Counted from the first letter of the stretch, positions 8,632-17,843 are shown. The stretch is 64,000 bases of DNA from an uncultured Saprospiraceae bacterium (GCA_937928405.1 CALFWZ010000114.1:1-64000); one strand, 5' to 3'. Notes: a model not told the origin generated them from the sequence alone. A program made the numbers and translations.

Positions 8632-8911
8632 CAATTTTTTTCTCTTCCTTCTTTGGTTTATCCAAACATTGATTAAGTATTTTCACTTGATGCGTTTCTC
8701 TTAGAAAATCTCCTCTTGTAGTTTTAAGGTATGCTTAGCATTCGAACCTAGATCGAAAACTTGGCTTTGCTAAGATTTGCTAGCTTGTGTACTTACCCTT
8801 ATGTAGGATACGACAAATCATTTCTGACTAATTTTCTAGAAAAATAAGAAATCAGCAAAGGAATTCATTATATAAAGTTGTCTATATACTGAATCAATAA
8901 ACTAAATAATA
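8632..8911. other. Intergenic stretch after the tRNA
   Basis: AT-rich; a T-run directly after the tRNA may end its transcript. Nothing else is recognised. With 8407-8557 it makes a ~500-bp protein-free region. Confidence 0.5.
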
Positions 8912-9808
8912 ATGAAGTATCTAACAATTTCAATTTTAATCCTTTTAGGAACCGTTCTTCTAATATCATCCTGTAAAGATGATGATCCATGCGTAGAAAC
9001 TACTTGGTATGAAGATGCAGATGGGGACGGATTAGGTAATCCAGATGTAAGCCAATCAGCATGTAGCCAACCAACGGGTTATGTGGCAGATAATTCTGAT
9101 CCAGATGATACGGGTAGTTCATCTCCCGAAGGTACCACACCTGCTTCTGCGTTTGATGATTTCAATACTGATGCTGTCACGGTATCCTTTGATGGAAATG
9201 AAATAACCATAGAATCAACGGGAGTACCCAATCATACTTCTCCATATTGGGATTCTAGTAATAGTTTATACATCGATCCTGTCATAGCAGATCCAAATCA
9301 AATGTCTCCTGGAAAGATTAATACAGGAAGCTATACGGTTACGGTTCCTACTTCTCCTACAAAAGCTGCTAATCCTTCTAATACTGGCTTAGGAGCAATT
9401 GGTATTGCTGTTTCTGGTGCGCCAATCTTTAATGACGAGGAAGGCCCCAATATCTCTTTATCAGAAAATGTGGCTTCAGGTTTTGACTATGGAGGCGGTC
9501 ACATGGGGCCAACAGGTTACCATTATCATCTTGAATCTTCTGATGTTGAGGAGAATACATTATTATCTCATGATGATGAAAGATTGGTGGGTATTCTTCA
9601 AGATGGATTTTTGATCTATGGAAGAAAATGTAATGCAACGAATGATTATCCAACTGATTTAGACGAGTCTGGAGGGCATATTTCTTCGACCCAGCATAGC
9701 GGTGAGGATGAATTCTATCATTACCATATCATCAATGAATTTTATATCGGTTCGTATATTCTCTTGTTTGGTGCAGAATTACAAGGCACGCCAAATGCGA
9801 TCCAGTAA
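8912..9808 (+). CDS. YHYH-domain lipoprotein
   Basis: 298 residues. A lipoprotein signal ends at LLISSC (Cys21), followed by KDDD, a Lys-acidic stretch like the lipoprotein export signal that sends Bacteroidota lipoproteins to the cell surface. An Asp-rich segment follows (WYEDADGDGLGNPD, calcium-binding-like). The YHYH domain is marked by GPTGYHYHLES and EFYHYHI, with GILQDGFLIYGRKC between. The family's biochemical role is not established; the paired His motifs suggest metal binding. A terminator-like hairpin separates it from the next gene, although the two are probably related functionally. Confidence 0.85.
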   Translation: MKYLTISILILLGTVLLISSCKDDDPCVETTWYEDADGDGLGNPDVSQSACSQPTGYVADNSDPDDTGSSSPEGTTPASAFDDFNTDAVTVSFDGNEITIESTGVPNHTSPYWDSSNSLYIDPVIADPNQMSPGKINTGSYTVTVPTSPTKAANPSNTGLGAIGIAVSGAPIFNDEEGPNISLSENVASGFDYGGGHMGPTGYHYHLESSDVEENTLLSHDDERLVGILQDGFLIYGRKCNATNDYPTDLDESGGHISSTQHSGEDEFYHYHIINEFYIGSYILLFGAELQGTPNAIQ

Positions 9809-9828
9809 TTAGATATATTCTTTAAAAT

Positions 9829-9875
9829 AAAAAATAGGAATTGCGCTATCTTTCGTGGAGTAATTCTTATTTTTT
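9829..9875 (+). terminator. Terminator-like hairpin after the YHYH gene
   Basis: A 14-bp A/T-rich stem (9829-9842 with 9862-9875, one G-U pair) with a 19-nt loop ends in a T-run. It lies only 12 bp before the next start codon and may attenuate read-through. Confidence 0.55.
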
Positions 9876-9887
9876 CTAATCATTATC

Positions 9888-10511
9888 ATGAAAATAAGTT
9901 TTATTCTTTCTACGCTTATTTTTTTTCTGGTAACTTGTTCTAAACAAGAAAAAAGGGAAATCAATCCGCCAATCTTGGATCAAGTTCCTTCCTTGATAGT
10001 GCCTACCAATACGATAGACAAAGCCAAATTGGATTATAATAAAAGCATCTCTACTTGGACCTTGAAAGGCAAACCATTTTCTGGTTACGCTATCACCTAT
10101 TTTCAAGATAGCCACGTAATACAAAAAATTGGAATCTTAGATGGTAAAAAGCAGAATGAGTATATTGAATGGTATTCCGATGGCCACCTTAAACTTTCTA
10201 TGAATTATCATAAAGGAAAACTACATGGTGAAAAAAAAATATGGTCCTCTGATGCAGATCACATTTTAATTGCTCACTTAAATTATCATTTGGGAAAGGC
10301 ACATGGAGAACAAAAAAAATGGTATCCAACAGGAGAATTGTTTAAAAAATTAAATTTATACCTGGGAAAGGAAGATGGTATTCAACAAGCCTTTAGGAAA
10401 AATGGTGATCTATTCGCAAATTATGAAGCAAGAGATGGTAGAATTTATGGTTTAAAAAGATCAGCACTTTGTTTTGGGTTAGAAGATGAAAATATCCAGT
10501 ATGAAAAATAA
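9888..10511 (+). CDS. MORN-repeat (YwqK-like) lipoprotein
   Basis: 207 residues with a lipoprotein signal peptide (cleavage before Cys17 in FLVTCSKQ). Residues ~75-195 hold MORN-variant repeats: KQNEYIEWYSDGHLK, KLHGEKKIW, KAHGEQKKWYPTGEL and KEDGIQQAFRKNGDL. Databases often label such proteins YwqK-family antitoxins, but nothing here suggests a toxin-antitoxin pair. The stop overlaps the start of the SCO gene, so the two are co-translated. The role is unknown; it is likely an envelope lipoprotein working with SCO. Confidence 0.8.
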   Translation: MKISFILSTLIFFLVTCSKQEKREINPPILDQVPSLIVPTNTIDKAKLDYNKSISTWTLKGKPFSGYAITYFQDSHVIQKIGILDGKKQNEYIEWYSDGHLKLSMNYHKGKLHGEKKIWSSDADHILIAHLNYHLGKAHGEQKKWYPTGELFKKLNLYLGKEDGIQQAFRKNGDLFANYEARDGRIYGLKRSALCFGLEDENIQYEK

Positions 10512-11148
10512 TATTATTCTTTTTTTAGCAATAGTTATTTTCGGTGCTTGTGGTCAAACGAATGAATACAAAAACAGTGTGGATACCCTTCCTTTTTATA
10601 AGGAAGCCACTTTTACCCCACATTGGATTAATCCAGGCGATCCATCATTAGATAGTTTTCATAAAATTTCACCTTTCAAACTTCTAAATCAAGAAGGAGA
10701 AATCATTACAGAAAAAACCTTTGCCGGTAAAGTATACGTGACCGATTTTTTCTTTACGATCTGTCCAGGTATCTGTCCCAAAATGATGTCCAATATGATG
10801 GAGTTACAAGAGGAATTTTTAAACGATGATGAGGTTTTGTTATTATCACATTCCGTTACTCCTGAAAGAGATTCTGTCCCGGTTCTGAAACGATATGCAG
10901 AAGATAAAGGCATTTTATCTCACAAGTGGCATTTGGCTACTGGAACGCAAGAAGCAATTTATAAGTTAGGCAGGAAAGATTATTTTATTGAAGAGGATCT
11001 AGGATTGAAGAAAGCTGCAGATGATTTTTTGCATACCGAAAATTTTGTCTTAATTGATAAAGACAGGCACATTAGAGGAATTTATAATGGTCTTAATAAA
11101 TCCTCTATTAAACAGTTAATAGTGGATATAAAACAATTAAAAAAATAA
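10501..11148 (+). CDS. SCO1/SenC family lipoprotein (copper chaperone/thiol oxidoreductase)
   Basis: 215 residues from the ATG at 10501, which overlaps the previous stop and yields a proper lipoprotein signal (FGAC, Cys17). A thioredoxin-like fold carries the copper/redox motif CPGIC (Cys88, Cys92) and the third ligand His178 in DFLHTEN. SCO proteins deliver copper to cytochrome c oxidase CuA or act as thiol reductases in the periplasm. An upstream in-frame ATG at 10486 would put five extra residues before the signal and is less likely. No cytochrome oxidase gene is in the window. It forms an operon with the MORN lipoprotein. Confidence 0.9.
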   Translation: MKNNIILFLAIVIFGACGQTNEYKNSVDTLPFYKEATFTPHWINPGDPSLDSFHKISPFKLLNQEGEIITEKTFAGKVYVTDFFFTICPGICPKMMSNMMELQEEFLNDDEVLLLSHSVTPERDSVPVLKRYAEDKGILSHKWHLATGTQEAIYKLGRKDYFIEEDLGLKKAADDFLHTENFVLIDKDRHIRGIYNGLNKSSIKQLIVDIKQLKK

Positions 11149-11170
11149 ATTGACGGGGTTTTTAAGCATA

Positions 11171-12268
11171 CTACTTAAACCGTTCAATATGACCAATCAC
11201 CTCCTCATTGGTATCATACAATCCGAGATTTAAATTTTTCAAATCACCACGTAGTGACATCAGCTCGATGACGGGATAAATCGGACGTTGATACGACCAA
11301 TATTCTTTATTCATAAAGACCATCGGACTAGCAAACCCAAAAGAGCGATAATGATTCTGTGTCAAATCTTGAAATATTTCTTGAATGGTTCCAGCACTGC
11401 CGGGCGCAAAGATGACACCGCCTTTTGCAATCGTTAGCAGGCCATCTTCACGAACACTATTGGCAAAATATTTTGCAATATGGGTCGCAAATGGAGTCGG
11501 TGGTTCGTGTCCGTAGAGCCAGGTTGGAATTCCCAGACTTTGATAGGTTGATTTGGGATATTTTTTTAAAACTTCATAAGCGGTGGATAGCCATTTTTTA
11601 TCATTATAAAAAGGTGCTTTTTTTAAAATATTGATGGCAGTGGTCAAGGATCGATCGGATCTTCCCGCCAGCCAGGCGCCCAGATGCGTCGCTTCCATCG
11701 CACCTGGTCCCCCACCCGAAACCATCAAGTATCCTTTTTCGGTGAGTGCTCTAGAAATTTCAGCCACCTGTCGATAGGTTTTATCTCCTCGACTGAGGCC
11801 GTGTCCACCCATCATGGCAACTACTTTTTTAGGTTTGAAATTTTCTAAAAAATCATCAATGGCATCAGTCATAGAATGGTCGTGCAATCTACGGGTGAGC
11901 GTTTCTTTGATAGAGTCCGCTTGTTTGCCTGTTTTTATATAATGATCATAAACTAGTTTGTCAAGGGTCTGATTATAAGTGGTTGGTTTTTTATAATCAT
12001 AATTATTGTAGAGCGTTTCCTTGGAATAAAGTTTATTTGGATAAACCTCATAAGGTGCGTCCATGACCGGAAAAATAAAATTATTGGGCTGGAGGTGGTG
12101 CCAAAGTTGATCACTCATTTTGCATCCTAAAAAAAGGCAGGACTTAAATTTACATTTTAGCATGTTGCTTTCCAGCGTTGCTAGATCGAGCGATTGTATC
12201 GCAATATTTTCTATCGTCTTCTTTGTTAAAATGGCTTTGAACGCAGGAATAGATTCGTATTCTCTCAT
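11171..12268 (-). CDS. LOG family protein (nucleotide phosphoribohydrolase-like)
   Basis: 365 residues. The Rossmann-like LOG domain covers ~145-330, with GGGPGAME at 185-192 and PGSAGTIQE at 289-297 (family consensus PGGxGTxxE). Founding members hydrolyse cytokinin nucleotide monophosphates or AMP; the old label lysine decarboxylase is a misnomer. This version is longer than the ~190-residue LOG enzymes, with a ~140-residue N-terminal extension I do not recognise. The substrate cannot be deduced. It is convergent with the SCO gene, 22 bp between stops. Confidence 0.85.
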   Translation of the reverse strand: MREYESIPAFKAILTKKTIENIAIQSLDLATLESNMLKCKFKSCLFLGCKMSDQLWHHLQPNNFIFPVMDAPYEVYPNKLYSKETLYNNYDYKKPTTYNQTLDKLVYDHYIKTGKQADSIKETLTRRLHDHSMTDAIDDFLENFKPKKVVAMMGGHGLSRGDKTYRQVAEISRALTEKGYLMVSGGGPGAMEATHLGAWLAGRSDRSLTTAINILKKAPFYNDKKWLSTAYEVLKKYPKSTYQSLGIPTWLYGHEPPTPFATHIAKYFANSVREDGLLTIAKGGVIFAPGSAGTIQEIFQDLTQNHYRSFGFASPMVFMNKEYWSYQRPIYPVIELMSLRGDLKNLNLGLYDTNEEVIGHIERFK

Positions 12269-12306
12269 AGTAATGGCGAGTTTTTAGCTGGCAAAATACG
12301 TTATAA

Positions 12307-12462
12307 TTGTTTAATCGTTGAGTTGTTTAATGGTTTAACTGTTCAATAGGGGCAGTTTTTTACACGTTAAAGAATCTTCTGAATCAAGTTTGGAACACGT
12401 CGTGCGTTCTCTGCGTCTTTACGCGACAAACACTTTTTAGGGTAAGCTTAACGATTAAACAA
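12307..12462. repeat. Inverted-repeat-bounded intergenic segment
   Basis: TTGTTTAATCGTT (12307-12319) and its exact complement AACGATTAAACAA (12450-12462) bound 156 bp. There is no coding content and no transposase; it is possibly a decayed miniature element. Confidence 0.4.
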
Positions 12463-12481
12463 ATAAATAATTCAACAAAAC

Positions 12482-13585
12482 TTATTCTAACACCCTGATT
12501 TCTACCCGACGATTTTGCTTCATCTGAGCTTCCTTTATAGCATAAGGGAATTTCATTTGCGAATTTCCATAGCCTTTCCAATTAATCCGATCAGCAGATA
12601 TTCCATTTTTGATCAAATAATCATAAACCAATTTGGCTCGGTTTTCTGATAGCGTTTGTTGTTGTTTGCTAGGCGTATTAAAATAGGCTCCTTTTCTATA
12701 AGGTAGATTAATATGTCCAGCAATTTCTATCTTCAGTTTATTGTTGACTTGCATGAATCGCAATACTTTGGGAAGTATTGGTTTAGATTTAGGAAGCAGG
12801 ACCGCTTTGTTTCCCACAAAAAATAAGTCTTTAATCGAAGCAATTTCTCCAGCGGTGGCAGGTGGCATCTCAAAGGTAATGGTAGGTGCTGTTTTTAATT
12901 TAGAAGCCACTTTCATCATTTTAGTTTCAAAAAAATAGCCCGGTGCAAAGACATCGATGCCTACCACCGTGTTGATGGGTACTTCTTTACTAAAATATCC
13001 CGTTGAATCGGTCGCTACAGAATCTCGAAAAGTTTTACTGCGAATAATAACTGTCGCTTGTATCGGAGTGCCAGTGATTTTATCCACTACCGTACCTTCG
13101 ACGAGTCCCATCGGTTGTTTTTTTTCTGGAATTACCGGTGGATCTAATTTGTATTTTATCAATTCTACGGTGGCACGTCGATTTTTTTGTCGACCATTTT
13201 CGGTATAATTTTCTGCGATGGGGGCGTGTTCTCCAAATAGCCCAACTTCGAGTAATGAGTCTGGAATACCTTTGGTGATCAAAAAAGTTTTGACAGATTT
13301 TCCTCTTCGTTCGGACAAGCGTTGGTTGTTTTCTATACTGCCAATAGAATCGGTGTGGGCGGTAATTCGAATTTTTACGTATTCATTGTCTTTTAATTCT
13401 GCAATGATTGCTTCCAATTTTTGGGCATCGTTGGGGCGTAATTCATCTTTGCCAAAATCAAAATAAACCGCTTCTTGTAACAATACTTCTGTATGGACGG
13501 CAGTGCTGGTAGATTGTCCAATTGATAAAATTGGGATTAAAAATATTATTAACAAAAGAGAATGCTGGAAACTTTTTAAATTCAT
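12482..13585 (-). CDS. OmpA family protein with two OmpA-like domains
   Basis: 367 residues with a signal peptide (1-23, SIGQ). OmpA-like domain 1 covers ~37-146, with TAHTDSIGS...LSERR; Asp79 and Arg94 match the diaminopimelate-binding pair. A carboxypeptidase-regulatory-like beta domain (GTVVDKITGTPIQATV ... DSTGYFSKEV) covers ~160-225. A second OmpA-like domain (~255-367) has GHIN in place of the usual HxD, so the key Asp is absent, while LSENRAKL and RRVEIRVLE remain. It probably anchors the outer membrane or a protein complex to peptidoglycan through domain 1. It may be co-oriented with the genes upstream, but 53 bp and no clear operon link them. Confidence 0.88.
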   Translation of the reverse strand: MNLKSFQHSLLLIIFLIPILSIGQSTSTAVHTEVLLQEAVYFDFGKDELRPNDAQKLEAIIAELKDNEYVKIRITAHTDSIGSIENNQRLSERRGKSVKTFLITKGIPDSLLEVGLFGEHAPIAENYTENGRQKNRRATVELIKYKLDPPVIPEKKQPMGLVEGTVVDKITGTPIQATVIIRSKTFRDSVATDSTGYFSKEVPINTVVGIDVFAPGYFFETKMMKVASKLKTAPTITFEMPPATAGEIASIKDLFFVGNKAVLLPKSKPILPKVLRFMQVNNKLKIEIAGHINLPYRKGAYFNTPSKQQQTLSENRAKLVYDYLIKNGISADRINWKGYGNSQMKFPYAIKEAQMKQNRRVEIRVLE

Positions 13586-13638
13586 AACGGAATAGTAGTT
13601 TCTTACGTAACGTAAAAAACATAGGAAGATACAGACCT

Positions 13639-15141
13639 TTAGCTACCTAGCCGATTCAATCCAGCCTTTGCTTTTCCGTGTAGGCTATGTTTATATTGAT
13701 TGGGAGATAGGTCAAGGCAAATGCGATAGGCGGATTTTGCTTTCGATTTTTCTCCTGCTGTCTCGTAAATTAGTCCCATTTTTAGCGCGGCGTTGCAAGC
13801 GTAATAATATTTTTGAGAACGTCCTTGGTCGATGGTTTTTTGGTAGTAATTAATGGCCTTTTGGGTTTCACCACTTTCGTGGAAAATCCTTCCTAACCGA
13901 TAAACGTATTCTAACGCCAAACCTGTATTTCCAAAATCTTCTGGTTGATAGGAGAGGAGAGATGCTTCTGCTCGGTCGTAATATCCACCATCAAAAAGTA
14001 CGCGTGCTTTTAGTAAAATAGGATTGGGTTGGTCTCGACTTTCTGCTTCGGTATGAGCGCTCTTATCACTACCGACTGAAGTGCGACCATAGCTTTTACA
14101 GAAAGCCATATATTGTTGATACTTGAGTTTGTTACCATTGAGCAAATGAAACCATGCTATTTTTTGGTACGCTTCTTTGACATAATTACCGTTGCCCATA
14201 CTGCTGATATAGTTTTGTAAATACTGGGGCGCATCCTGATCTAGTCGTCGAAATCGAGCTAGCCCTAACATAAAATCAAGGTAGGGCATTTTATAAAATT
14301 CAGCTCCCCGTGGGCGATCTTCTAACATTTGAATGGCCAGATCATTTTTGCCGATCCGCATGGCCATATTAGATAAGACAAAACAAGCCAGCGCACTTGT
14401 TTTAGGATTTAGTTCACCACTATTGAGAATATTCCAAGCGCGATCATTGCTACTATTATTTAAATGTAACATCAAAAATGCATAGAAAACGAGGGTTTCC
14501 GTTTCAAATAATCTATCGCCATTTTTTCGATGGAAATCGATGACTTCTTCCATTTCTCGACGTCCTTGTTCGATCGTTCCATCCATTCCAGCGAGTAGTT
14601 TGACGGCCCATTTGTAGTTGTCTGGGACGGTTCCGACCAGGGCATGTAGTAGTCCTAGACTTTTTTTGCTGGCAATAAAGTTTGGATGTTTTTTTAAGTT
14701 TTTATTGAGCATTTTATATGCAGAACGAATGTTGGATAAGGCCGGTAAGTATTCATCAAATTTCAGGTGAAGCAAGGCCCATTGCAATTTTATCTCTGCT
14801 TGGGCATATAAATAATACGGAGAGTTGGAATCACCTGCCTCGATCAATGTTAAGCGACGATCTTTATTCTTGGTGAGTAAGTCGAAAGCATCTTCATCTT
14901 CATCAATAAAAACCCGCATAAAGTCTAGGTAGTTCTCTACAAAGTACACCATGTAGTTGTTGGGATGATCGCGTTTTTCGTTAGCGAGTAAAACGCCAGA
15001 TTCTCCTACTCGTAGTTCAAGTGCCCGCTGATAAGCCAGCCGCACCTCTTCCGTAAACGTAAAATAAGGCTTCTGCTCCGCTTGACTGCGAAAAGGAATC
15101 CATAAAGCCAACACTAAAAAGAAAAATACTCGTATTTTCAT
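13639..15141 (-). CDS. Secreted tetratricopeptide-repeat protein
   Basis: 500 residues with a signal peptide (1-21, FRSQA). The rest is all helical with TPR-like repeats, clearest at ~405-490 (LEYVYRLGRIFHESGETQKAINYYQKTI and AALKMGLIYETAGEKSKAKSAYRICL). TPRs mediate protein contacts; the partner is unknown. It lies 53 bp upstream of the OmpA-like gene on the same strand, so they may be co-expressed. No enzyme motif is seen. Confidence 0.82.
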   Translation of the reverse strand: MKIRVFFFLVLALWIPFRSQAEQKPYFTFTEEVRLAYQRALELRVGESGVLLANEKRDHPNNYMVYFVENYLDFMRVFIDEDEDAFDLLTKNKDRRLTLIEAGDSNSPYYLYAQAEIKLQWALLHLKFDEYLPALSNIRSAYKMLNKNLKKHPNFIASKKSLGLLHALVGTVPDNYKWAVKLLAGMDGTIEQGRREMEEVIDFHRKNGDRLFETETLVFYAFLMLHLNNSSNDRAWNILNSGELNPKTSALACFVLSNMAMRIGKNDLAIQMLEDRPRGAEFYKMPYLDFMLGLARFRRLDQDAPQYLQNYISSMGNGNYVKEAYQKIAWFHLLNGNKLKYQQYMAFCKSYGRTSVGSDKSAHTEAESRDQPNPILLKARVLFDGGYYDRAEASLLSYQPEDFGNTGLALEYVYRLGRIFHESGETQKAINYYQKTIDQGRSQKYYYACNAALKMGLIYETAGEKSKAKSAYRICLDLSPNQYKHSLHGKAKAGLNRLGS

Positions 15142-15283
15142 AACGATATAAAAACGCCCCAGATAGAGGGTTTGTTGCTTGTTTTTGAAGAGGGAAAGCA
15201 GAATTAACGTGATCTTAATAGACTGTTTGGTGGTTAGTAGGATTTAGTACCTGAAAGAATCGCATAACGTTGATTATATTTTC

Positions 15284-15322
15284 AAAAAAGAGGCATGATT
15301 TCACTTCGAAACCATACCTCTT
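15284..15322 (-). terminator. Rho-independent terminator of the redoxin gene
   Basis: A 15-bp stem (two G-U pairs) with a 5-nt loop GAAGT reads on the minus strand and is followed by T6. It sits 40 bp after the stop of the 15362-16081 gene. Confidence 0.85.
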
Positions 15323-15361
15323 CTAAGGGTGTTATGTTATCTTTTTAGCAACTAAATGTGC

Positions 15362-16081
15362 TTAGATCTTTTGTTTTTTAATAGAACAACCAATCGCTTT
15401 GGTAAAATTAGGATCAGGATTTTTTCCTGCTTCTAAAGCCATGATCGCATCTTTTACGTAGTTGATCGTTACGGCATCTGGATTTTTAGCGTTATTGTCA
15501 ATCGCTCCGATATACTGAACAACCATTTCTTTATCCAATAGAAAAACGTGGGGAGTACGGGTTGCACCGAATAAAGGATATACTTTTTGGTTGTCATCAA
15601 ATAAATAAACAAAAGGGAATTTCTTTTCTTCCGAACGTTTTTGCATTCCTTCAAAAGAATCTTCTGGTTGTACTTTTGGATCGTTTGGGTTGATGGCAAT
15701 GACCGGATAACCTTTAGGAGCCATTTCATTGTGTAAATCAATCAAGCGATCTTCGTACAGTACAGAATAAGGGCAGTGGTTACAAGTGAAGGTTACGACA
15801 AAACCTTTCGCATCGGTCATTTCAGCAAGAGAAACCATTTTGCCATCGACATTTTTTAATGTGAAATCAGCTGCTTTGTCACCGACTTGGTATCCAGTAC
15901 CAGTTTTGTTGACAACTGCTACAGCTTGAGCTGCTTTGTCTTTGGCTACATTGATCGATTCTTTAGCAGTTTCTTCTACTTTTTCAGTAACGTTTTCCGC
16001 TACTTTGCTGGCATCACTACAAGCAGTAAAAGTAAATGCAGACATTGCTACAAGCAATAATAGAGCAAATAAATTTTTCAT
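15362..16081 (-). CDS. Redoxin/AhpC-like thioredoxin-fold lipoprotein
   Basis: 239 residues. The lipobox is FTFTAC (Cys21). A helical charged spacer at ~25-60 leads to a thioredoxin-fold domain (~64-225) with TFTCNHCP (Cys100, Cys103), NPNDPKVQPEDS, a cis-Pro segment ATRTPHVFLLD and YIGAIDNN. The family is thought to act as periplasmic thiol oxidoreductases or peroxidases. It has its own terminator. The next gene is another thioredoxin-fold lipoprotein, suggesting a local role in envelope thiol chemistry. Confidence 0.88.
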   Translation of the reverse strand: MKNLFALLLLVAMSAFTFTACSDASKVAENVTEKVEETAKESINVAKDKAAQAVAVVNKTGTGYQVGDKAADFTLKNVDGKMVSLAEMTDAKGFVVTFTCNHCPYSVLYEDRLIDLHNEMAPKGYPVIAINPNDPKVQPEDSFEGMQKRSEEKKFPFVYLFDDNQKVYPLFGATRTPHVFLLDKEMVVQYIGAIDNNAKNPDAVTINYVKDAIMALEAGKNPDPNFTKAIGCSIKKQKI

Positions 16082-16236
16082 GGATGTGTTTTTTTTGACT
16101 TAGGAAAAATGTTAAACAGTTTTCAGAAGCCGAAGTTATTTTAAAATTTTATTCAAAAATAAACAGTATTTGTGGATTTAAACGGAATAAAATGTCTGGT
16201 GTTTATAAAATACCGAAAAAATCAGTGTATTCCGAT

Positions 16237-16764
16237 CTATTTCAGGGTTTCTACCCAGTCTGATAATTCGGGGAAATCATGGAAAGATTTCTCGGCAAAA
16301 ATCTTTTGGTTGCCCTTGTATACTATGGTAGCAGGAATAGCACCCGACCATTCGGGGTCTACTTCTGGTATCCACCGGTTAGAATCAGCATCATCAAGGA
16401 CAATTACGTCGCCGGGCAATGGATTTTTTTCTAAAAATGGAACGAGCTTTTTTTGTATTTGCTTTGGAAAGTCTAGGCTGACGAAGATGAATTTATATTT
16501 TTGATCTTGATATTTTTTATGCAACTCTAGAAAGTAGGGTAGTTCTGCTACGCATGGCTTACACCAAGTGGCCCAGAAATTTATCACGTAAGTGGTATCG
16601 GATTTTTGGGCAAAAATAGGAGCGAGTCCATCATAGTCCACTACGGGAATCTTAGGAGTGACTGAAGCGGTGGATACCTCTTTTTCGGTGTTAACTTCCG
16701 GTGGCGTAGCGGTATTGCAAGCCATTATAAAAATTAAAAAGCAGCATGAAAATAATCGAATCAT
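16237..16764 (-). CDS. TlpA-like thiol-disulfide oxidoreductase lipoprotein
   Basis: 175 residues. The lipoprotein signal ends at FIMAC (Cys16). The thioredoxin fold has NFWATWCKPC (Cys68, Cys71) and the cis-Pro loop GAIPATIVY. WCKPC is typical of reducing TlpA/ResA-type proteins that keep apocytochrome or metal-site cysteines reduced. The barrel-like gene lies directly upstream on the same strand (52 bp), so the two may share a transcript. Confidence 0.9.
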   Translation of the reverse strand: MIRLFSCCFLIFIMACNTATPPEVNTEKEVSTASVTPKIPVVDYDGLAPIFAQKSDTTYVINFWATWCKPCVAELPYFLELHKKYQDQKYKFIFVSLDFPKQIQKKLVPFLEKNPLPGDVIVLDDADSNRWIPEVDPEWSGAIPATIVYKGNQKIFAEKSFHDFPELSDWVETLK

Positions 16765-16815
16765 ATTTTTTTGTTTTAAAACAATGATTTAACGGGCTTT
16801 GTTCTAAATGATTTT

Positions 16816-17346
16816 CTAAAATCGATAACCCAAAAATCCTCCGACAAAATAAACGGCTCCTTCTTCTGAGTAATTTTGTACTGCTCCTCGGAATCCCACG
16901 ACGATCGGATCAAAAATAAAATGATAATTGACCATCGCACTAATTCCTGGTCGTAAGCTATTATTTTTGATGGCAATATTGGTGGCTCGTTCCACACCTT
17001 CTACCTGAAAAGATCGCGCTGAAATCCCTAGGCCGAGTTGAAATTGGTTTTTATCATTTTCTAAAATACCATAGAGAAAATTCAGGTCCAAGTTGAAGGT
17101 TAGTAAATCATAAGTGTCTCTGGTATCAATAATACCTTTGGTGGTTGCGATGCCACCGCTTACCCCGATGGTAATGGGTGGATAAAACGTGCGATTATAT
17201 TCCACAAAAAGACCTGGCGTAAAACTATTTTGTTTGGCTAGATAGACTTGTGTGTAACCTAACTTGAGTATATCTCGTTCGGAGTTTTGCCCCGTTAGCA
17301 ATAAGGGTAAACTGAATAAGATAAAGAAGATTATTCTAATGACCAT
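16816..17346 (-). CDS. Small outer-membrane beta-barrel-like protein
   Basis: 176 residues from the ATG at 17346, which gives a clean signal peptide (LLLTGQ); an upstream in-frame ATG at 17394 would add a charged 16-residue head that spoils it. The mature part shows alternating hydrophobic strands (FNLDLNFLYGI, FQLGLGISARSFQ, ISAMVNYHFIF, VYFVGGFLGYRF) and ends in an aromatic residue after a strand, as outer-membrane barrels do. No enzyme motif is seen. It is divergent from the VOC gene at 17394. Confidence 0.7.
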   Translation of the reverse strand: MVIRIIFFILFSLPLLLTGQNSERDILKLGYTQVYLAKQNSFTPGLFVEYNRTFYPPITIGVSGGIATTKGIIDTRDTYDLLTFNLDLNFLYGILENDKNQFQLGLGISARSFQVEGVERATNIAIKNNSLRPGISAMVNYHFIFDPIVVGFRGAVQNYSEEGAVYFVGGFLGYRF

Positions 17347-17381
17347 ACAGGTAGATTTTTTTCTAAAGTTTAAAAATAACG

Positions 17382-17389
17382 TAAATTTG
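17382..17389 (+). promoter_or_regulatory. -7 promoter box TAAATTTG just before the VOC gene
   Basis: The box ends four bases before the ATG at 17394, so the transcript would begin at or next to the start codon. No clear -33 TTG is present. Confidence 0.45.
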
Positions 17390-17393
17390 CTCA

Positions 17394-17831
17394 ATGAAAA
17401 AAATATTGATCTGCTTGCTGCTATTTATCTCGATGCAATTATCTGCACAAGAGCTTACCATTCAATTTGACCATTATGCTTTGCTTGTTCAAGATTTGGA
17501 CTCCACGGCTAATTTTTATCAAGAAATTTTAGGCTTAGAAGAAATAGAAGACCAGACGCAATTAGAGCATATCCGCTGGTTTTCGATGGGAGGAAAAACA
17601 GAATTACATCTTATCGAGCAAAAAGACTTTGTCGTATCCGACATTATTGGAGTACATCTGGCGTTGCGCGTATCTGATCTTAATGCTTTTATGAAAAAAC
17701 TTTCAGATCATCAGATATTTTTTAAAAATTGGTTTGGCTTACCAGGGCGTACGAATACCCGCCCCGATGGCATTCGTCAAGTTTATTTGCAAGATCCGAA
17801 TGGATATTGGATTGAAGTAAATGGGGAGTAG
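17394..17831 (+). CDS. Secreted VOC/glyoxalase-fold protein
   Basis: 145 residues with a signal peptide (1-19, MQLSAQ). The VOC fold runs ~23-143: FDHYALLVQDLDSTANFYQEIL, then TELHLIE, HLALRVSD and a final YLQDPNGYWIEVN. His27, Glu (in ELHLIE), His (in GVHLALRV) and the last Glu are candidate metal ligands. VOC proteins include glyoxalase, dioxygenases and resistance proteins; the signal peptide points to a periplasmic role, which is unusual for glyoxalase I. It is convergent with dnaE, 12 bp between stops. Confidence 0.85.
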   Translation: MKKILICLLLFISMQLSAQELTIQFDHYALLVQDLDSTANFYQEILGLEEIEDQTQLEHIRWFSMGGKTELHLIEQKDFVVSDIIGVHLALRVSDLNAFMKKLSDHQIFFKNWFGLPGRTNTRPDGIRQVYLQDPNGYWIEVNGE

Positions 17832-17843
17832 AGTATTCGTCCC

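Noticed and set aside
9888-10511. Toxin-antitoxin reading of the YwqK-like gene
   Set aside because: It is a lipoprotein with MORN repeats in an operon with SCO; no toxin is adjacent.
11171-12268. Lysine decarboxylase
   Set aside because: GGGPGAME and PGxxGTxxE are LOG-family nucleotide hydrolase motifs; the decarboxylase label is historic.
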